From: Hyaloscypha bicolor E
Taxonomy: Eukaryota > Ascomycota > Leotiomycetes > Helotiales > Hyaloscyphaceae
Assembly (NCBI RefSeq): GCF_002865645.1
Contig: NW_020194619.1
Span: forward strand, 1,276,442-1,340,441
Direction: 5' to 3'
Length of the DNA: 64,000 bases
In this document: positions 1-13,800 of the stretch, one piece after another
How positions within the stretch are numbered: position 1 is the stretch's first letter
How the letters are laid out: each line of letters starts with the position of its first letter
The notes under the pieces: generated by a model
Seen by the model: the letters and a program-made list of their open reading frames with translations, nothing else
What the model was told of the DNA's origin: nothing
Databases searched by the model: none
Translations under genes and position numbers: made by a program

Positions 1-995
1 TATTCTTAATCTAAATTAACTAATTATTAAAGATAATACTATTTTTAGTTATATTTTTAAAAATAGAAAAATTAGGAAATTTAAGTAAATATTTATTTTC
101 TGAAATAAAAGAAATAGTTATTTCTATAAGTTATATAATAAACTTCTTAATAATAGCTTTATTATTTTATAAGACTTATTTAATTTCTTTTAGCTAATTA
201 TAATAATTCTTACTATAGGTAAGAATATTATATATTTTTAGAATTAGTTTAATAATTTTCTTATATAAAGCTTCTAGGCTTTAAAATAATTCTTAGAAGT
301 TTGCCTTTAATAAGGCAGGTTTCTTTTCTTTTTTAGTTCTCTAAAAGAAAGTATTTTTCCTATTATAAGTATTAATAAAATATTTGAATTTCTTAAAAGA
401 CTTAATAAGAAACTCTAGTTTACTTTCTAGTAATATACTAGTAGTATTTTATACTATAGCTTCTTTTAACTTACCTAGTTATTCTGGAACTTACTTTCTT
501 ATAAGTCTTTATTTAGTAATAAGATTACTAGCTTATTTATTTACCTAGCTAGTCTAGGGCTTTTTTACCTAGTTATTCTAGGGCTTTCTTTTATTCTAAT
601 ATTAGTTAACTAATATAAGAATAATTATAGTATATTATATTTATACTTATTAAAAACTAATTAGATAAGTATTATTTAAATTCTCTATAGGATTAAGAAA
701 TAAGTAAGCTTTAAATTATATTATAAGTATAAGATCTAGGACCTAGGAAATATAATTAGATTATTTCTATTTTAATAATTTAAAGCTAAAGAGAGAAAAG
801 GGTTTTAAAAAAGCCTTAAATCTAAATAATTATAAGCTATATATAGACTTATATACTAGCTTAAACTCGGGGTTATATATAATAATTAGGTAACTATAAA
901 TACCTTATTTAGATACTAGATATCTTTCTTAAATACTAGATATTTCTCTAGTTCTAGCCTAATTCTTACTAGTATTATATATTATAATAACTATA
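1..995 (-). mobile_element. Edge-truncated inverted copy of the second gypsy element
   Basis: Read on the minus strand, this block matches the 5' LTR and start of the internal region of the element at 9898-16027. Its LTR (719-995) is 277 bp, the same length as both LTRs of that element. Bases 1-718 mirror the internal sequence from about 10175 to 10850, including the runs around the repeated 'ctagg' and 'aataactaggtaag' words. The element runs off the left edge, so its 3' part is unseen. It is AT-rich and full of stops, as expected after RIP. No target duplication can be tested because one end is missing. Confidence 0.8.
719..995 (-). repeat. 5' LTR of the inverted gypsy copy (277 bp)
   Basis: Reverse complement of the LTRs at 9898-10174 and 15751-16027, with scattered C/T and G/A differences. 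Its inner border continues into the same internal sequence as the plus-strand copy. Confidence 0.8.
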
Positions 996-1404
996 ATAGT
1001 ATTTAAGAAAATAATAATAAAAATTTAAAAGCTTTAAATTAGATATTAAATTATAAATACTTTAAATATCTAAAATAATTCTAATATTATTAATATTTAT
1101 AAACTTTTTTTAAATTCAAATATTTTTATATAATATAAAAGAAATATTAGTTAATCTAATAATTAAAATAGGCTATATAAGCTAGTAGCTATTAATAAAA
1201 AGAAATATATACTAATTCTATTATATAGTAATATTATTTTTTATTTAATTTTTATAAAGCCTTTTTATATAAGAAATATTAAAGTTATTATTAATAGCTT
1301 TAAACCTAAAACTATTTCTGAATTTTATAATAAAACTAAAAGTAATATAAATATAATTTCTTTTATTATTTCTATTATTTTACTAAAATATAATAGAAAA
1401 TACT
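996..1404. other. AT-rich RIP-degraded spacer
   Basis: Gene-free AT-rich sequence between the inverted gypsy copy and the first full element. It ends in the ATACT target duplication at 1400-1404. It is probably older repeat sequence into which the 1405-9297 element inserted; I could not assign it to a family. No open frame of note. Confidence 0.5.
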
Positions 1405-1515
1405 TGTTATATTATTTGATATAGCTAGCTAATATAACTACCTTTATAGTTAGTTCCTGCCTATAAGGGCTATAAATTAATTAACTTCTATATATATTAA
1501 TATTTTACTATAATA
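1405..1515 (+). repeat. 5' LTR of gypsy element 1 (111 bp)
   Basis: Begins TG and ends TA (CA before RIP). It matches 9187-9297 along its whole length with C/T and G/A differences. The preceding five bases ATACT form the left target duplication. Confidence 0.88.
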
Positions 1516-2439
1516 AATAATAGTAATTATCTTATTATCTATTTAATAACTCGACTAGAGACCCTCGGTAGACCCGAGCCCGTTTTCTGCTATCTAAACC
1601 CATCCAAAACCGTTTAATTAAGTTATTATTAACTATTATTCGTCTAGCCTATCTGTAACTAGAAGTACTTAATAATAATATAATTATTATTAGATAACTT
1701 TATTAAGCTCGTATACTAGTTATATAGCTTCCGAGTAATAAAATATAAATATACTAAGAGAATAAAAGTTATTAATAATATTATTAATAAACTTATTATT
1801 ATATATCCTTACCTCTCGGCTATATAATATACTTTAGAGGGCCGCTATAGTTATTTCTTGTTTATAGACCCAATTATATATATTTCTCTACCGACTGACC
1901 TATACCTATCTAATTAGGTAATTAATAGATCGAAATTAGGAGAGGTAATACGAAGATTTAGTATATTCTATAATAAATATCTACCAGATATTTTATAGGC
2001 ACTATCCAAAAGCGGAAGTAGTATTTAGGGCACCTATCCTAGCGGTTAATGAGTCGAGTTCATACTACCGAATAATATTATAGAGAAAATATTATAAAGA
2101 ACTAATATACCGGACAGGGTATAAGCAGGAGAGAATACCGGTATCTGGCAAGACAGGCAATTCTTACTATTACCTGAAATAGTATCCGAGATTATAAGCT
2201 TAATTAATACCGCTCTAGATACCCGAGACAGATAGTAATAATAAGAACGAGCGAATACGGGAGTCGGCTCAGAAGAAGCTAATAGCCTTGGATTAAATAA
2301 ATAAAGCTCTTTTGGTCAGAATAATAATAATTAAAATAATCTCGGTTAGAATAACTTTATTCTCGGATTTGGTAATAACTTTAATTAAGTAAATACCGGC
2401 GGTATTTCTATATATTAGTTACTAGAAGATATTGGATTT

Positions 2440-5400
2440 TTTGACCCTATATTACTAGACGAGATTAATTATAAATATTAGAATAAGACTATAATATAGA
2501 AAAATATTAATTTTTTTATTAACTTATTTAAGTTTAATATATAAGAAGAAAGAAATATAATTATTTAAGAAAACCTATATTCCTGCCTCCGAGATATTAT
2601 ATAATAGTAATATATAAAAGAAATTAAAGAGACTACTCGACTTGTATTTTACTTTATACTAAAGAATATTAAAGTTTAGGCCAAGGCTCTTATTAACCGG
2701 TTTAAGGACTCTATACTAATAGTAATAAAAAAACTTTCTATAAAGATTTATATATAAGATAATACTATAAAAGGCCAAGATATATATACTTATATAACTA
2801 TAGTAATAAGATATACTAAGATAGCAGAAATGGAAAAGCTATACTAGTAGCTATCTTATATCTATAATAACCTGGATCCCGAATTCCGACTATAAGTTAT
2901 GGCTCCGAATAAGAAAACTATAGTATTAGAATAGTTAAAGAATCTAGTAATAAAGTAGGAAATATAATATAATATACTTATAATAAGAGTATATACTTGC
3001 TATATATAGAGGCCGCTATACTTTAATTATAAAGATACTAATTCTCGAGAAGACTAGAGATATAATAACTAATATTAAAACTCTGGCTTCTAACTCTTTA
3101 CTTTCTGGCTATAATAGCAGATTCGGCTATAGTAAATATAGAAGCTATAAGGGCTAGTATATAATAATACTAATAATAGATAGAATAAACTACTATTACT
3201 AGCCTGGCCCTATAACCTACTTATAATATCTTATAAAGATAACTAAGAGAACTTTTGGATTTATTTTAAAGAGCTATATTCTAAATAGAAGTATATAGAG
3301 TAATATTATAGATATTACTAGTATAGAGAAAGAGCTAATTACGAATTAAACTATATTAATATCTCAGAGAATTATAATATAGAATATAATAAAGAAGTTC
3401 ATATACTTATACTTTCCTAATAATAATAAAAACAAACTATAAAATATTAGCTATCTAGCTATAACTAATATAATTAATTTATATATATATAAAAAGTATA
3501 AGAAGACTTTTTCTTTTTAGATAAAGATATTTAAATATATCTTTATAAATACTTATAATAAATAAATATTAAAGACTTTACTAATTCTAATAGGCCTTAA
3601 TATTATTAAAATAAAGTTATATAAATATAATAATAAGAATAATTATATTATATATATTTATATAAAACTACTAATTCGATTCTTGCTAAGCTAAATAAAG
3701 AAGTTATACTATATTAATACTAGCTATACCCGGCTAGTTATTAGAGAAAACTAGTTAAAAGGCCATATAAAAGTAATATATAATAACTTATAGAAGACGT
3801 TTTTTAAGGATATTATAAGTAAGTTTATATTAATAAGATATATAATCTTTCCTATATATATTATAGGCAAACTAGATAAAGAAGAATAACTCGAAAAGAT
3901 CTTTATTATAGCCTGAGTAATAACTTAGCTAGAACCCGGCCTATTACTTAGTATAAAGTTCCTTTAGTAAATATTATCTATTATTAATTACTAAGACTTA
4001 ATACTTATTATTAGGGTATATAAAGATCTTATTATAAATATTATAGTAATTAATTATTTCCCTAAGATTAATTATAATATACTAGCTATATAAAAGGTTA
4101 TTATACTACTATACTTTATAATACTTGTTTCTACTAACTATAAACTAGTCCTAGTAAATAGAATATACTTCTTTAAAAAATACTATATAGAAATATAGGA
4201 TATTATCCTTAATTATATAAACTTTATAAGTATTACTAATAACTCTAATATAGTAAAGATAATATTCCCGGATATAAAACTCGAGAAGTTAAGAAATATA
4301 GAAGAATAGGTATTTCATATAATAGAATATACTTATAATAATAGATATATAGAATATTAGATAGAGAAGTCTCCTAATAACCTTACTAATAATAAGAAGC
4401 TATTCTAGAAGTAATAATAATATAACTTTAGTATTAATAAGCCAGAAAATATTCCTAAGATTATATATAAAAACGGTATTTATATTTGTAATATTAATTC
4501 TAATATAGTAATAGTATTATATAATCTTATTAGCTATTACTAGAAGTATTAGTCGGATTATAGCCCTATTAATATATTACAGGAAGATTATATAAGAATA
4601 CTATTTATAAAGGGCTAATAAAATAAATAAATTATATAAAAGAAGTTCCTTATTAATATTAAGTATAAAGCTATTATTAATTGCATTTTTAATAATTTAT
4701 AGGAAAGAAATAGAATAGAATATATTATAGGACTAACTCCCTTTATAATACCGGTATTTATTACTACTAAGGAATACCTAGTTATTAATTTATAAGTTAT
4801 AAATAAGCTTATAGTTCCGGATACTTATCCTATATCCCTATAGTCCGATCTTATTAATATACTTTAAGGAAAGAAGGCTATATCCGTTATAGACGGCTTG
4901 TAATTCTTTTACTAATTCCTTATTACTAAAGAATATTATAACCGCTTTATAGTAATTAGCTATAGGGGACTAGAATAATCAAATATTATTCTAATAAGTT
5001 TCTGTAACTTAGTCTAATATATATAGTACTTTATAAATAAATAGCTGCGGATATATATTTACTTTATATAAAACTTTATTAATAATAATAATATTTTTTT
5101 AGATATAATAGAATAATATATTTACTATTTAGAAACTATTCTTTAATTATTCTCTAAGCTTTAACTTTTCCTTTCTATAAAAAAGTTATTTATTAGATAT
5201 ATCTTAGTAAGATTACTTAGCTATCTTATTAATACCCTAGATATATTAATAATAGAAAATAGAGTTATAGTATTTAAGAATATTAAATTCCCGATAACCT
5301 TAAAAGTACTAGAGATATATATTAGTATAACCAGATAGCTATAATTATATTTACTAAGTTATATTCAGGTTATTAAGCTAATATAGTAACGAAAAATAGT

Positions 5401-7600
5401 ATTACTTAAAATAGAAAGAGAAATAGAAGTAATAGAAAGAAAACATTATAGCTATATTACTAAAATCACTTATATACCTATACCTATAGAAAAGAAGACT
5501 TTTAAAACTCTTTAGGAAATATTAATAAAGCCGAGATTTCTAATATATTTCTCTCTAGAAAAGATTCTATTTCTTAATCTAGATACTTTAATAAAGTAAG
5601 GCTTTATAGTTATGGTTTTCTATCTTATATTAGGTATTTAACTAATAGAAATAACTACTAAATTATTAGCTAAATATATATAGCTAGTAATATTTATAAG
5701 TAAGCTACTAAATACTATAGAAAAGTATTACTATATTACTAAACTAGAAGTTATAGAACTAGTATAGGCTTATTAGAAGCTTTATCTAATAATCTAATCT
5801 AGTAACTATTCCGTTATTATTCTTATCGACTATATATTAATAAGAGGTATATATAAATAAATAAATTTAAATATTTCTAATATCTCTAAAATAAATATAA
5901 AACTAGTATATATCTCTATTTACTTATCCTAATTTAATCTAGATATTAGATATTATTCAGGCAGGCTAAATATTATTCCGGATATACTCTTATAATTAAA
6001 GACTATAAAGTAATAAGATATCTTAGTAAATAATAAACTAGAATATATTCTATTTATAATAGAAACTATTATATATCCTAACTTTAAGACAAAATTAATT
6101 AAAGAATTATAGACTAATCCAAAGTTTATATATATACTCTAATTTCTGGGAATTCCAGAAGAAGATTTCTTTCTAGAATAAATAGAAAAGAATAGTATAG
6201 TATTTTATATTAAGAACAGACTCCTATATTATATTATTAGTACCTGCCTCTATTTATATATTCCTAATATAATTACTAATAAAGTAATTAGTATGGCCTA
6301 TAACTATTTCTACTTTAGTATAAAAAGAATACTTTATAAACTAGACAAATTCTATATTTCTTAGTTTAAAAAATAACTCAAAGAATATATTCTTTATTAT
6401 TCTATATACTTGCTTAATTAAATATCTAGGAAATACTTATATAGTAAATTATAACTAATTAAGATAATCTTAATTCTATACTATACTATTACTATAGATT
6501 TTATAATAGTATTACTAATAATTCTAGTAGTTAGTCTATAGAAAATTAATAAATATAACTTTTTTAATTATATAATAATATAATCTTATAAGGCAAGTAA
6601 GAAAATACTACTTATCTCAGAATATAATATATATTTGGCTAAAGACTAGGCTATAATCTATATAATTCTTTAGCTATTACTTAATTAGGGTATTCCGCAA
6701 GAAATAATCTCTAATAAAGACCGCAAATTCGTCTCTAATTTCTAGAAAGATATATTCTATTACTTAAAGACAAAACTTCTTATATTAATAGTATAGTATC
6801 TATAGATAAATAGTATTTCTAAAAGAAAGAACTAGATTATAGAGATTAGTCTATAGTATATTATTTTCTTTTATCTAGACTAAGCTTAGTCTATAAAGAT
6901 TATTTCCTTTTAATTAGCCCTAAATAATATTTAAATAACTATAATTCAAATATTACTAAACGAGTATATTAGCGGCTTTCGCCTAGTTATAAACCTATTT
7001 CTTCTAATAAGTAATACTAAGAATAAACTACCTAATATAATCCGGAAACTATAATAATATAATATATAAATTACTATAAACTTCGCTAATAATACTACTA
7101 AATAATACTATAATATAAAGTATAAGCCAATTATAATAGATATTAGAGACCTTATTTACCTGAGATTATATAAGAGATATTACTTTCCGGGTTACCCGAA
7201 TAGAAAACTAATGGAATAACGAACGGGATCTTTTAAAATACTTTACCGGATTAGAAAATTGGTATATAAATTAGAACTCTCTTAATAATAGAAAATATAT
7301 CCCGTAATCTCTATTACTTACCTAGAACCTGTCCTAAAAGGCAAAGACCCGTATAAACGAGAGTTAATCCAAGGAAAAGAACTAGTAGAAGATATCTAGG
7401 GTAATAATAAGAACTAGTAAAGTTAGGAGCTCGAATATATTATAGATAAAAGAATAGTAAAGTATAGTAAATAAAACTATATTAAGTACTTAGTAAAATA
7501 TATAGGATAAGGAAATAAGTATAATAACTAGTAGCTAGTAAAGGTTCTTAGTAATATATTAGAACTAGTAGTAGATTATAAAAAGTAGTTAGGAATAGTT
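2440..7600 (+). pseudogene. Dead gag-pol of gypsy element 1 with chromodomain
   Basis: Conceptual translation of the plus strand, ignoring stops, gives recognisable blocks. The RNase H block includes SKLLN, IEKYYY and KLEVIELV, then further on YLS and FNLDI next to SGRLNIIPD. The integrase block includes NKDRKFVSNF, where the catalytic DRD has become NKD. The chromodomain block includes YLVKYIG, followed by N-N-stop-stop where family members have NxWEP. Aspartates are repeatedly Asn and Gln or Trp codons are stops, the direction expected from RIP. Domain limits are approximate because there is no intact frame. Confidence 0.8.
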
Positions 7601-9186
7601 CCTATAAAGAAATATAATTAGCTAGTAAGAAATACCAAATAGTAATTATAGAATAATTATTATTATTACTAAGTATATATATAAGAAATATTATTATATT
7701 TCTATAGCTATATACTAGTATAAACTAGAATATTTGTTTTCTTTATAACTAAAGAAGTATTTCCTTAATACCAAATAGTATAAAATATATATAGCTATAG
7801 TAATTACTATAATTATTATATTACTATATAGAAAAATACTATATAACTTATAATTACTACTATTATAATATCTCTTATACTAACTAAAGGCATTCTATTA
7901 TTATAACCGGTATATTATCGAGTTTATAAGAAGCTAGAAAAGAATAATACTTTTACTAATAAGAACTTTAAGAACTTCTTTAATACTATTAGTAATCCCG
8001 AAGACTATCTAAGAATTCAGATATTACTAGACAAGTACTTAAAAGAATAAAATACTTTTATAGTATATATTAAGAAAATATATAAGTCTGTTCTTAAAGC
8101 AGCTAAGCTAATATATAATAAAGAAAATAATAATAATAATAATATCCTTACTCTAGTTAAATACTATCTTAGTAGACTGCCCAAAAAAGTCTATAAATAA
8201 AAGCTATACTTTATTCTTTCCAAAAATCCCGAGAAAAACAAGTATAATAATATAAATAAGAATACTAATAATGAAAATCCCAGAAAAAAGTATAAGGTCA
8301 AAAACTCTACTAATAATAACTAAGATATTCCTATAGTTATATTACTAAAACTCTCGAAGACTACTCCTAAGATAAAGAAGCCAAGCCTAACGGAGATAGC
8401 CGTATACTATAAAGAAGTAATCCGAGCCAGTATAAATGCAATTCTCCTTATAACTATACTACTTAATAATACGAAGCTATTAGTTAAGATTATCTAAGAA
8501 AAATATAATCTAAAGGAAAGTAATATTAGTAATATTACTATAAGAGTTAAAAAGGCTTATTAGTTAGATATTATTAATTATATAATAAGAGTCTTTTATA
8601 GTAATAACATTAAAGTTATTCCTATCTATAACTACTTATTACCTATTTTTAATAATACTAAGATAAAGGAAATTTAAAAGTAGTTCTTAATATAAATAGA
8701 TAAGAAATATCTCTAAACCTAGTCCGATTTAACTGGCTTTAAAGATTGCATTAGCCCTTAATATATAGTATTAGAGGCCGGCAATAATATATCTGTACTA
8801 TTACTAAAGGCAAAGAAGACTAAGAAGAAGATACCTGTAAAGAAGGCTATAAAGAATGAGATTACCGAACCTATCTAAAAATAATAATTTAAAGTTTTAC
8901 CGGAATAGGCCTGCCTTAGTAATAAGAGATTCAAGAGTAAGAGTAGAGAGAAAAAGGACTAGCCTATAGGCTATACCCTTAGTAATAATAGTCTATTTAA
9001 GGAGAAGTCGGCGGATAAAGAGTAGGATAGTAGAAAACAGAGAAGAATAGACTTTATAATATAGTATTTTGTTTTTGTTTTTCTTTCCTTTTTTTTACTT
9101 TCTTTTATACTTATATATAATTATTCTTTTTATAGTAGAGTATATTATAACGAGGACATTATTTATCTCTTTTTGTAACAGGCACC
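7600..9186 (+). pseudogene. Unexplained degraded coding region inside gypsy element 1
   Basis: This 1.6-kb stretch lies between the chromodomain and the 3' LTR. From about 7915 to 8680 the plus strand keeps one frame in which stops are mostly TAA or TAG, compatible with RIP of Gln or Trp codons. The conceptual product is Lys/Asn-rich with a local block reading LSRLPKKVYK. I do not recognise a family. It could be an extra ORF of the element, a captured host gene, or part of another element nested here. Confidence 0.45.
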
Positions 9187-9297
9187 TATTATATTATTTG
9201 ATATAGCTAGCTAATATAACTACTTTTATAGTTAGTTCCTGCTTATAAGGGCTATAAATTAATTAACTTCTATATATATTAATGTTTTATTATAATA
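9187..9297 (+). repeat. 3' LTR of gypsy element 1 (111 bp)
   Basis: Same length as the 5' LTR. It begins TA where the 5' copy begins TG, a G-to-A change typical of RIP. The five bases that follow (9298-9302) are ATACT, repeating the left flank. Confidence 0.88.
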
Positions 9298-9302
9298 ATA
9301 CT

Positions 9303-9897
9303 TTTATAAAAACCCGGATTTTATAATATTCTTATAAAATAATAATTTATATAAAAACTTTTACTAAATTAAAGTTATTAGTTTTTTAGAAAAAAATAGA
9401 TTTAAAATTATTTCTAAATTTTAAATACTAAAAAAGATATATATCTTGAATTTCTAGATTATTAATAAAATTAAAAATAAAAATATAAAAAAAGAGTTTA
9501 AGAAATTAAAACTAATTATTTAAATTTATAATAATAATAAGAAATATATAATAATAATATAATTATTTATTATTTAATATATTAATTAAAGAATTATTCT
9601 TAGTACTATTATTATAATAATAAATATTATAATAATAAATATTATAAAATTATATTTAATTTATAATTTTTATATTAATTTATTTTATAAACTTACTAGA
9701 GAATTAAATCTAAAAAATAATTATATTTTAAAGATTATAAAACTTATTATATAATACTAGTTATATAATATTACTATATATAACTTAATATATAGCTAGT
9801 ATTTTTAGTCTAGTAAATAGCCTTTAGCTTAATTTAAGCTTTTTATTACTATTATAATAATTATTTTATTATAATAAAACTATTATATAATATATAT
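9303..9897. other. AT-rich repeat remnant between the two gypsy elements
   Basis: Very AT-rich with no open frame. A short plus-strand block near 9690-9750 reads RELNLKNNYILKIIK, which resembles the Ty1/copia reverse transcriptase region before the conserved LYG motif. Together with the copia remnant after 16027 this suggests the gypsy elements inserted into an older copia element. Assignment is tentative. Confidence 0.4.
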
Positions 9898-10174
9898 TAT
9901 AATTATTATAATATATAATACTAGTAAAAATTAAACTAGAGCTAGAGAAATATCTGGTATCTAAGAGAAGTATCTAGTATTTAAATAAAGTATTTATAAT
10001 TACCTAATTATTATATATAATCCCGAGCTTAAGCTAGTATATAAGCTTATATATAGCTTATAATTATTTAGATCCGAGGCTTTTTCGAGATTCTTTTCTC
10101 TTTTTAGCTTTAAATTATTAAAATAGAAATAGTCTAATTATACTTTTTAGGCCCTAGATCTTATACTTATAATA
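9898..10174 (+). repeat. 5' LTR of gypsy element 2 (277 bp)
   Basis: Matches 15751-16027 over its full length and the minus-strand LTR at 719-995. Differences are nearly all transitions. The exact left end may be 9897 or 9898. Confidence 0.83.
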
Positions 10175-10849
10175 TAATTTAAAGCTTACTTATTTCTTAA
10201 TTCTATAGAGGATTTAAATAATACTTACTTAATTAGTTTTTAATAAATATAAATATAATATATTATAATTATTTCCGTATTAATTAACTAATATTAGAAT
10301 AAAAGAAAGCCTTAGAATAACTAGGTAAGAAAGTATTAGATTAGCCAGGTAAGTAAATAGGCTAGTAATCTTATTACTAAATAAAGACCTATAAGAAAGC
10401 AAGTTCTAGAATAACTAGATAAGTTAGAAAAAGCTATAATATAAAATATTACTAGTATATTACTAGAAAGTAAATTAGAGTCTCTTATTAAGCTTTCTAA
10501 GAAATCCAAATATCTTATTAATACTTATAATAAGAGAAATATTCTTTTTTAGAAAGCTAAAGAAAAAGAAAGACTTATTTTATTAAAAACAGATTTCTAA
10601 GAATTACTTTAAAGCCTAGAGGCTTTATATAAGGAAATTATTAAGCTAATTCTAAAAATATATAATATTCTTACTTATAGTAAGAATTATTATAATTAGC
10701 TAAAAAAAATTAAGTAAGTTCTATAAAAGAATAAAGCTATTATTAAGAAGCTTATTATATAGCCTATAAAAATAACTAGTTTTCTTATTTTAGAAAATAA
10801 ATATTTAATTAATTTTCTTAATTTTCTTATTTTTAAAAATATAATTAAG

Positions 10850-13800
10850 AATAATATTATCTTTAATACTTAGTTGGTTTAGATTAAGAATAAGCTTTAT
10901 AGTAATTCTAATACTTACTAAATAAAGAATCTTAAGATTATTTATATTTCTGGCTATATAAATAGCTATATTCTTATATTAATTTTTTCTTATCTAAACC
11001 AGGATAATTAATATATATATAAGACTATTAGAGAACTATATATTTACCTAGAGAAGCTATATAGTAACCTAAATAAAAAGTATAATATTTAGTAAGCCTT
11101 TAAAAAGCTATTTATAAAAAAGAACTAGATTTTTTAGAAATTCTATATCCTATTCTTAAGATATATAATAAATAGAAATATTAACTTATAAAACCTTAAA
11201 AATAACCTAAATAATAAGCTTACCTAAAAGCTCTAAAAGGCTATAGCTATATACTATAATAACTTAACTATTTATATTATAGAGTTTATATAATATTATA
11301 TTATAAATAATTAGTAAATTCAAGCTTATTATAAAAAGAAAAACTAGATATCTAAAAAAGCTAATAAAGATATAAATAATCCAAGTTTAAGAAATACTTC
11401 TTATATAAAGTTTTCTCCTAAGACCCTAATAATAAATAAGCCTATTACCCTAAAGCCCGGATTCTTAGATTTCAAGTACTATAATTATAATAGATTTAGT
11501 TATATGTCTAGAAATTATCTAGAGCCTAAAACCGAATATATAAAACAAGTCTTAGTAACTAAGCTAGTAATACTTATTATAAATAAGCCGTCTAAGAATA
11601 TAGAATAGAAAAACGAGAACTTCTAAAAAAAGTCTTCTTTTTAGGGCCATATTATATAAATATAATAGAAGTTAATTTGAACTAGTTACTAGGAAATAAA
11701 GCATTTATATTTCCTTATATAATTAGTAATAATAAATTAGGTATTAAGACTTTTTCTTTTATTAATACTAGAGTAAATAAATATACTTTTATTAATTTCA
11801 AGTTTATAAAAATAATTAAATAATTTCTAGATATTAAGCCTATTTAATTAGTATTATTCTATAATATAAGAAAGTTTAATAATAAGTAAGTTATATCTAT
11901 TACTTATTATATTAAGCTTATACTTTTAATTAATAAATAAAAGGTCCTAGTATCTATATTAGTTATAAGACTAGGAAAATATAATATAATTTTGAAATAA
12001 TAGTAGTTTATAAATACTAGTATTCTAATTAATTATAAGAATAAAAAATTAATCTAATTAGATAATTAGTTTAGAAAAAAGAATTAGAATAAGATCCTAA
12101 TTATTATATATAAGAATTTGAAACCTGAGAAAAGTAACTAGTACTAAGAAGATATAAATAAAAGAAATAAAGCTATAGCTATAGATAAGTTCTAGAGATC
12201 TTAGCTTATAAAGAAGAAATTCTCTTATTTTCTTTCTAAGCCAGGCTTAGAAAGCCATATATAGTAAAAGAATTAAGCTTAATATTATAAAGAAATACAA
12301 GTAGTCTTAAGAAATATAAAGGTTTCTCTTAAGCTAGAAATAGAAATATTAAAATTATATTATCTAAAGAAAAGCTATAAGAGCTAATTAAGGCCTATAG
12401 TTAATATTATAGGTATTTTGCTAGCTACTTTCTAAATAAACCTATAAAAGAAAAAGAATCTTTTTTTTATAATATTATTTTTCGAGATTAATAAAAAGCT
12501 AGAATTATAATAAAAAAACAAGTTTATCTCAAATAAATAATAGCCAGAAGAAATAAAGCTATAATAGCTAGTAAGAGTCTTACTAGAAGAATTTAAGGAT
12601 TTTATAAATGTTTTTTTAAAGAAAGTATTAAATATCTTATTTTTATATTAATTATATAATTATAAGATTTAAATTAATAATCCCAAAGATCTAGAGAACT
12701 TAGGATATTTCCTGCTTTATTAATAATTAATCTATAAGCTATAGGAAATTAAGTATTTCTTTAAAAAAAACTTCTAATAAAGCTTTATTAAGCCAAGCTA
12801 GTTTCTTTTTATATCTCTAATTCTCTTTATAAAAAAGACTAATAGAGCTTTCTAATTCTATATTAATTATTATTTTCTTTTTCTTATTTATAAGACTCTT
12901 ATATAGCTAGCTTAAGCTAAAGTCTATATAAAGCTAGATATTTAGTAAGTATTTTATTGAATTTAAATAGACCTAGAATTAGAAGAACTTATAATATTCT
13001 ATATAAGATATAGGGCCTATAAGTATAAAGTTCTTTAGGAAAGCCTAACTAATAGCCCTGCTATATATTAGAAATATATAAATAATATTTTCTTTAATTA
13101 CCTTAATATTTTTTATATAGCTTATTTTAATAATATTCTAATTTATTTAGATAATTCCCTAAAATATAAAGACTATATATAAAAGGTTTTTTAGTAATTA
13201 TAAGGTACTAGCTTCTAAGTAAATATTAAGAAATTAGAGTTTAAGATTACTTATATAAAGTATTTAGGCTTTATTATTTTTACTAGAAATATTAAAATAA
13301 ACCTAGATAAGATAGTAATTATTAAAAACTAGTAATTACTAAAGATAATTAAAGAAATATAAGGCTTTCTAGGCTTTTATAACTTTTATTAGTACTTTAT
13401 TATAAAATATAGCTATATAATAAAGCCCCTAATAGCTCTAATATATAAGAAAGTTTTATTTAAGTAAATAGATTAGTATTAAAAAGGTTTTACTAAGCTA
13501 AAGCAAGCTATATTCTTAGTAGTAATTTTATATTACTATAACCCGAATTTTCTTATTATAATTAAAACAGATATATTAAATAGAATAATAGCTAGTATTT
13601 TCTTATAATAAAACTTCTAGATAGAACTCTAGTATCCGGTAATATTTTTTTCTAAAACTATATAATTAATAGAGCTAAACTATAATATCTATAATAAAGA
13701 AATACTTGCTATTATTCTTTTCTTAACTAAATAATAAGCAGAACTAGAAGGCCTATAAGAGGTACTTTTTATAATTTACTTAAACTATTAAGCTCTCGAG

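Larger units (their letters stand above)
1405..9297 (+). mobile_element. Full-length RIP-inactivated Ty3/gypsy chromovirus (7.9 kb)
   Basis: Two 111-bp LTRs (1405-1515 and 9187-9297) flanked by a 5-bp duplication ATACT (1400-1404 and 9298-9302) define the element exactly. Reading through stops that are CAA, CAG or TGG after RIP, the plus strand shows a gag-like helical region (about 2640-2970), reverse transcriptase (about 4740-5230, catalytic FxDD read as INNN near 5071-5105), RNase H (about 5640-5990), integrase core (about 6700-6860) and a C-terminal chromodomain (about 7430-7590). This order is that of Ty3/gypsy chromoviruses. All frames are closed, so the element cannot make protein. About 1.6 kb lies between the chromodomain and the 3' LTR and is not explained by the standard gene set. 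Confidence 0.88.
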
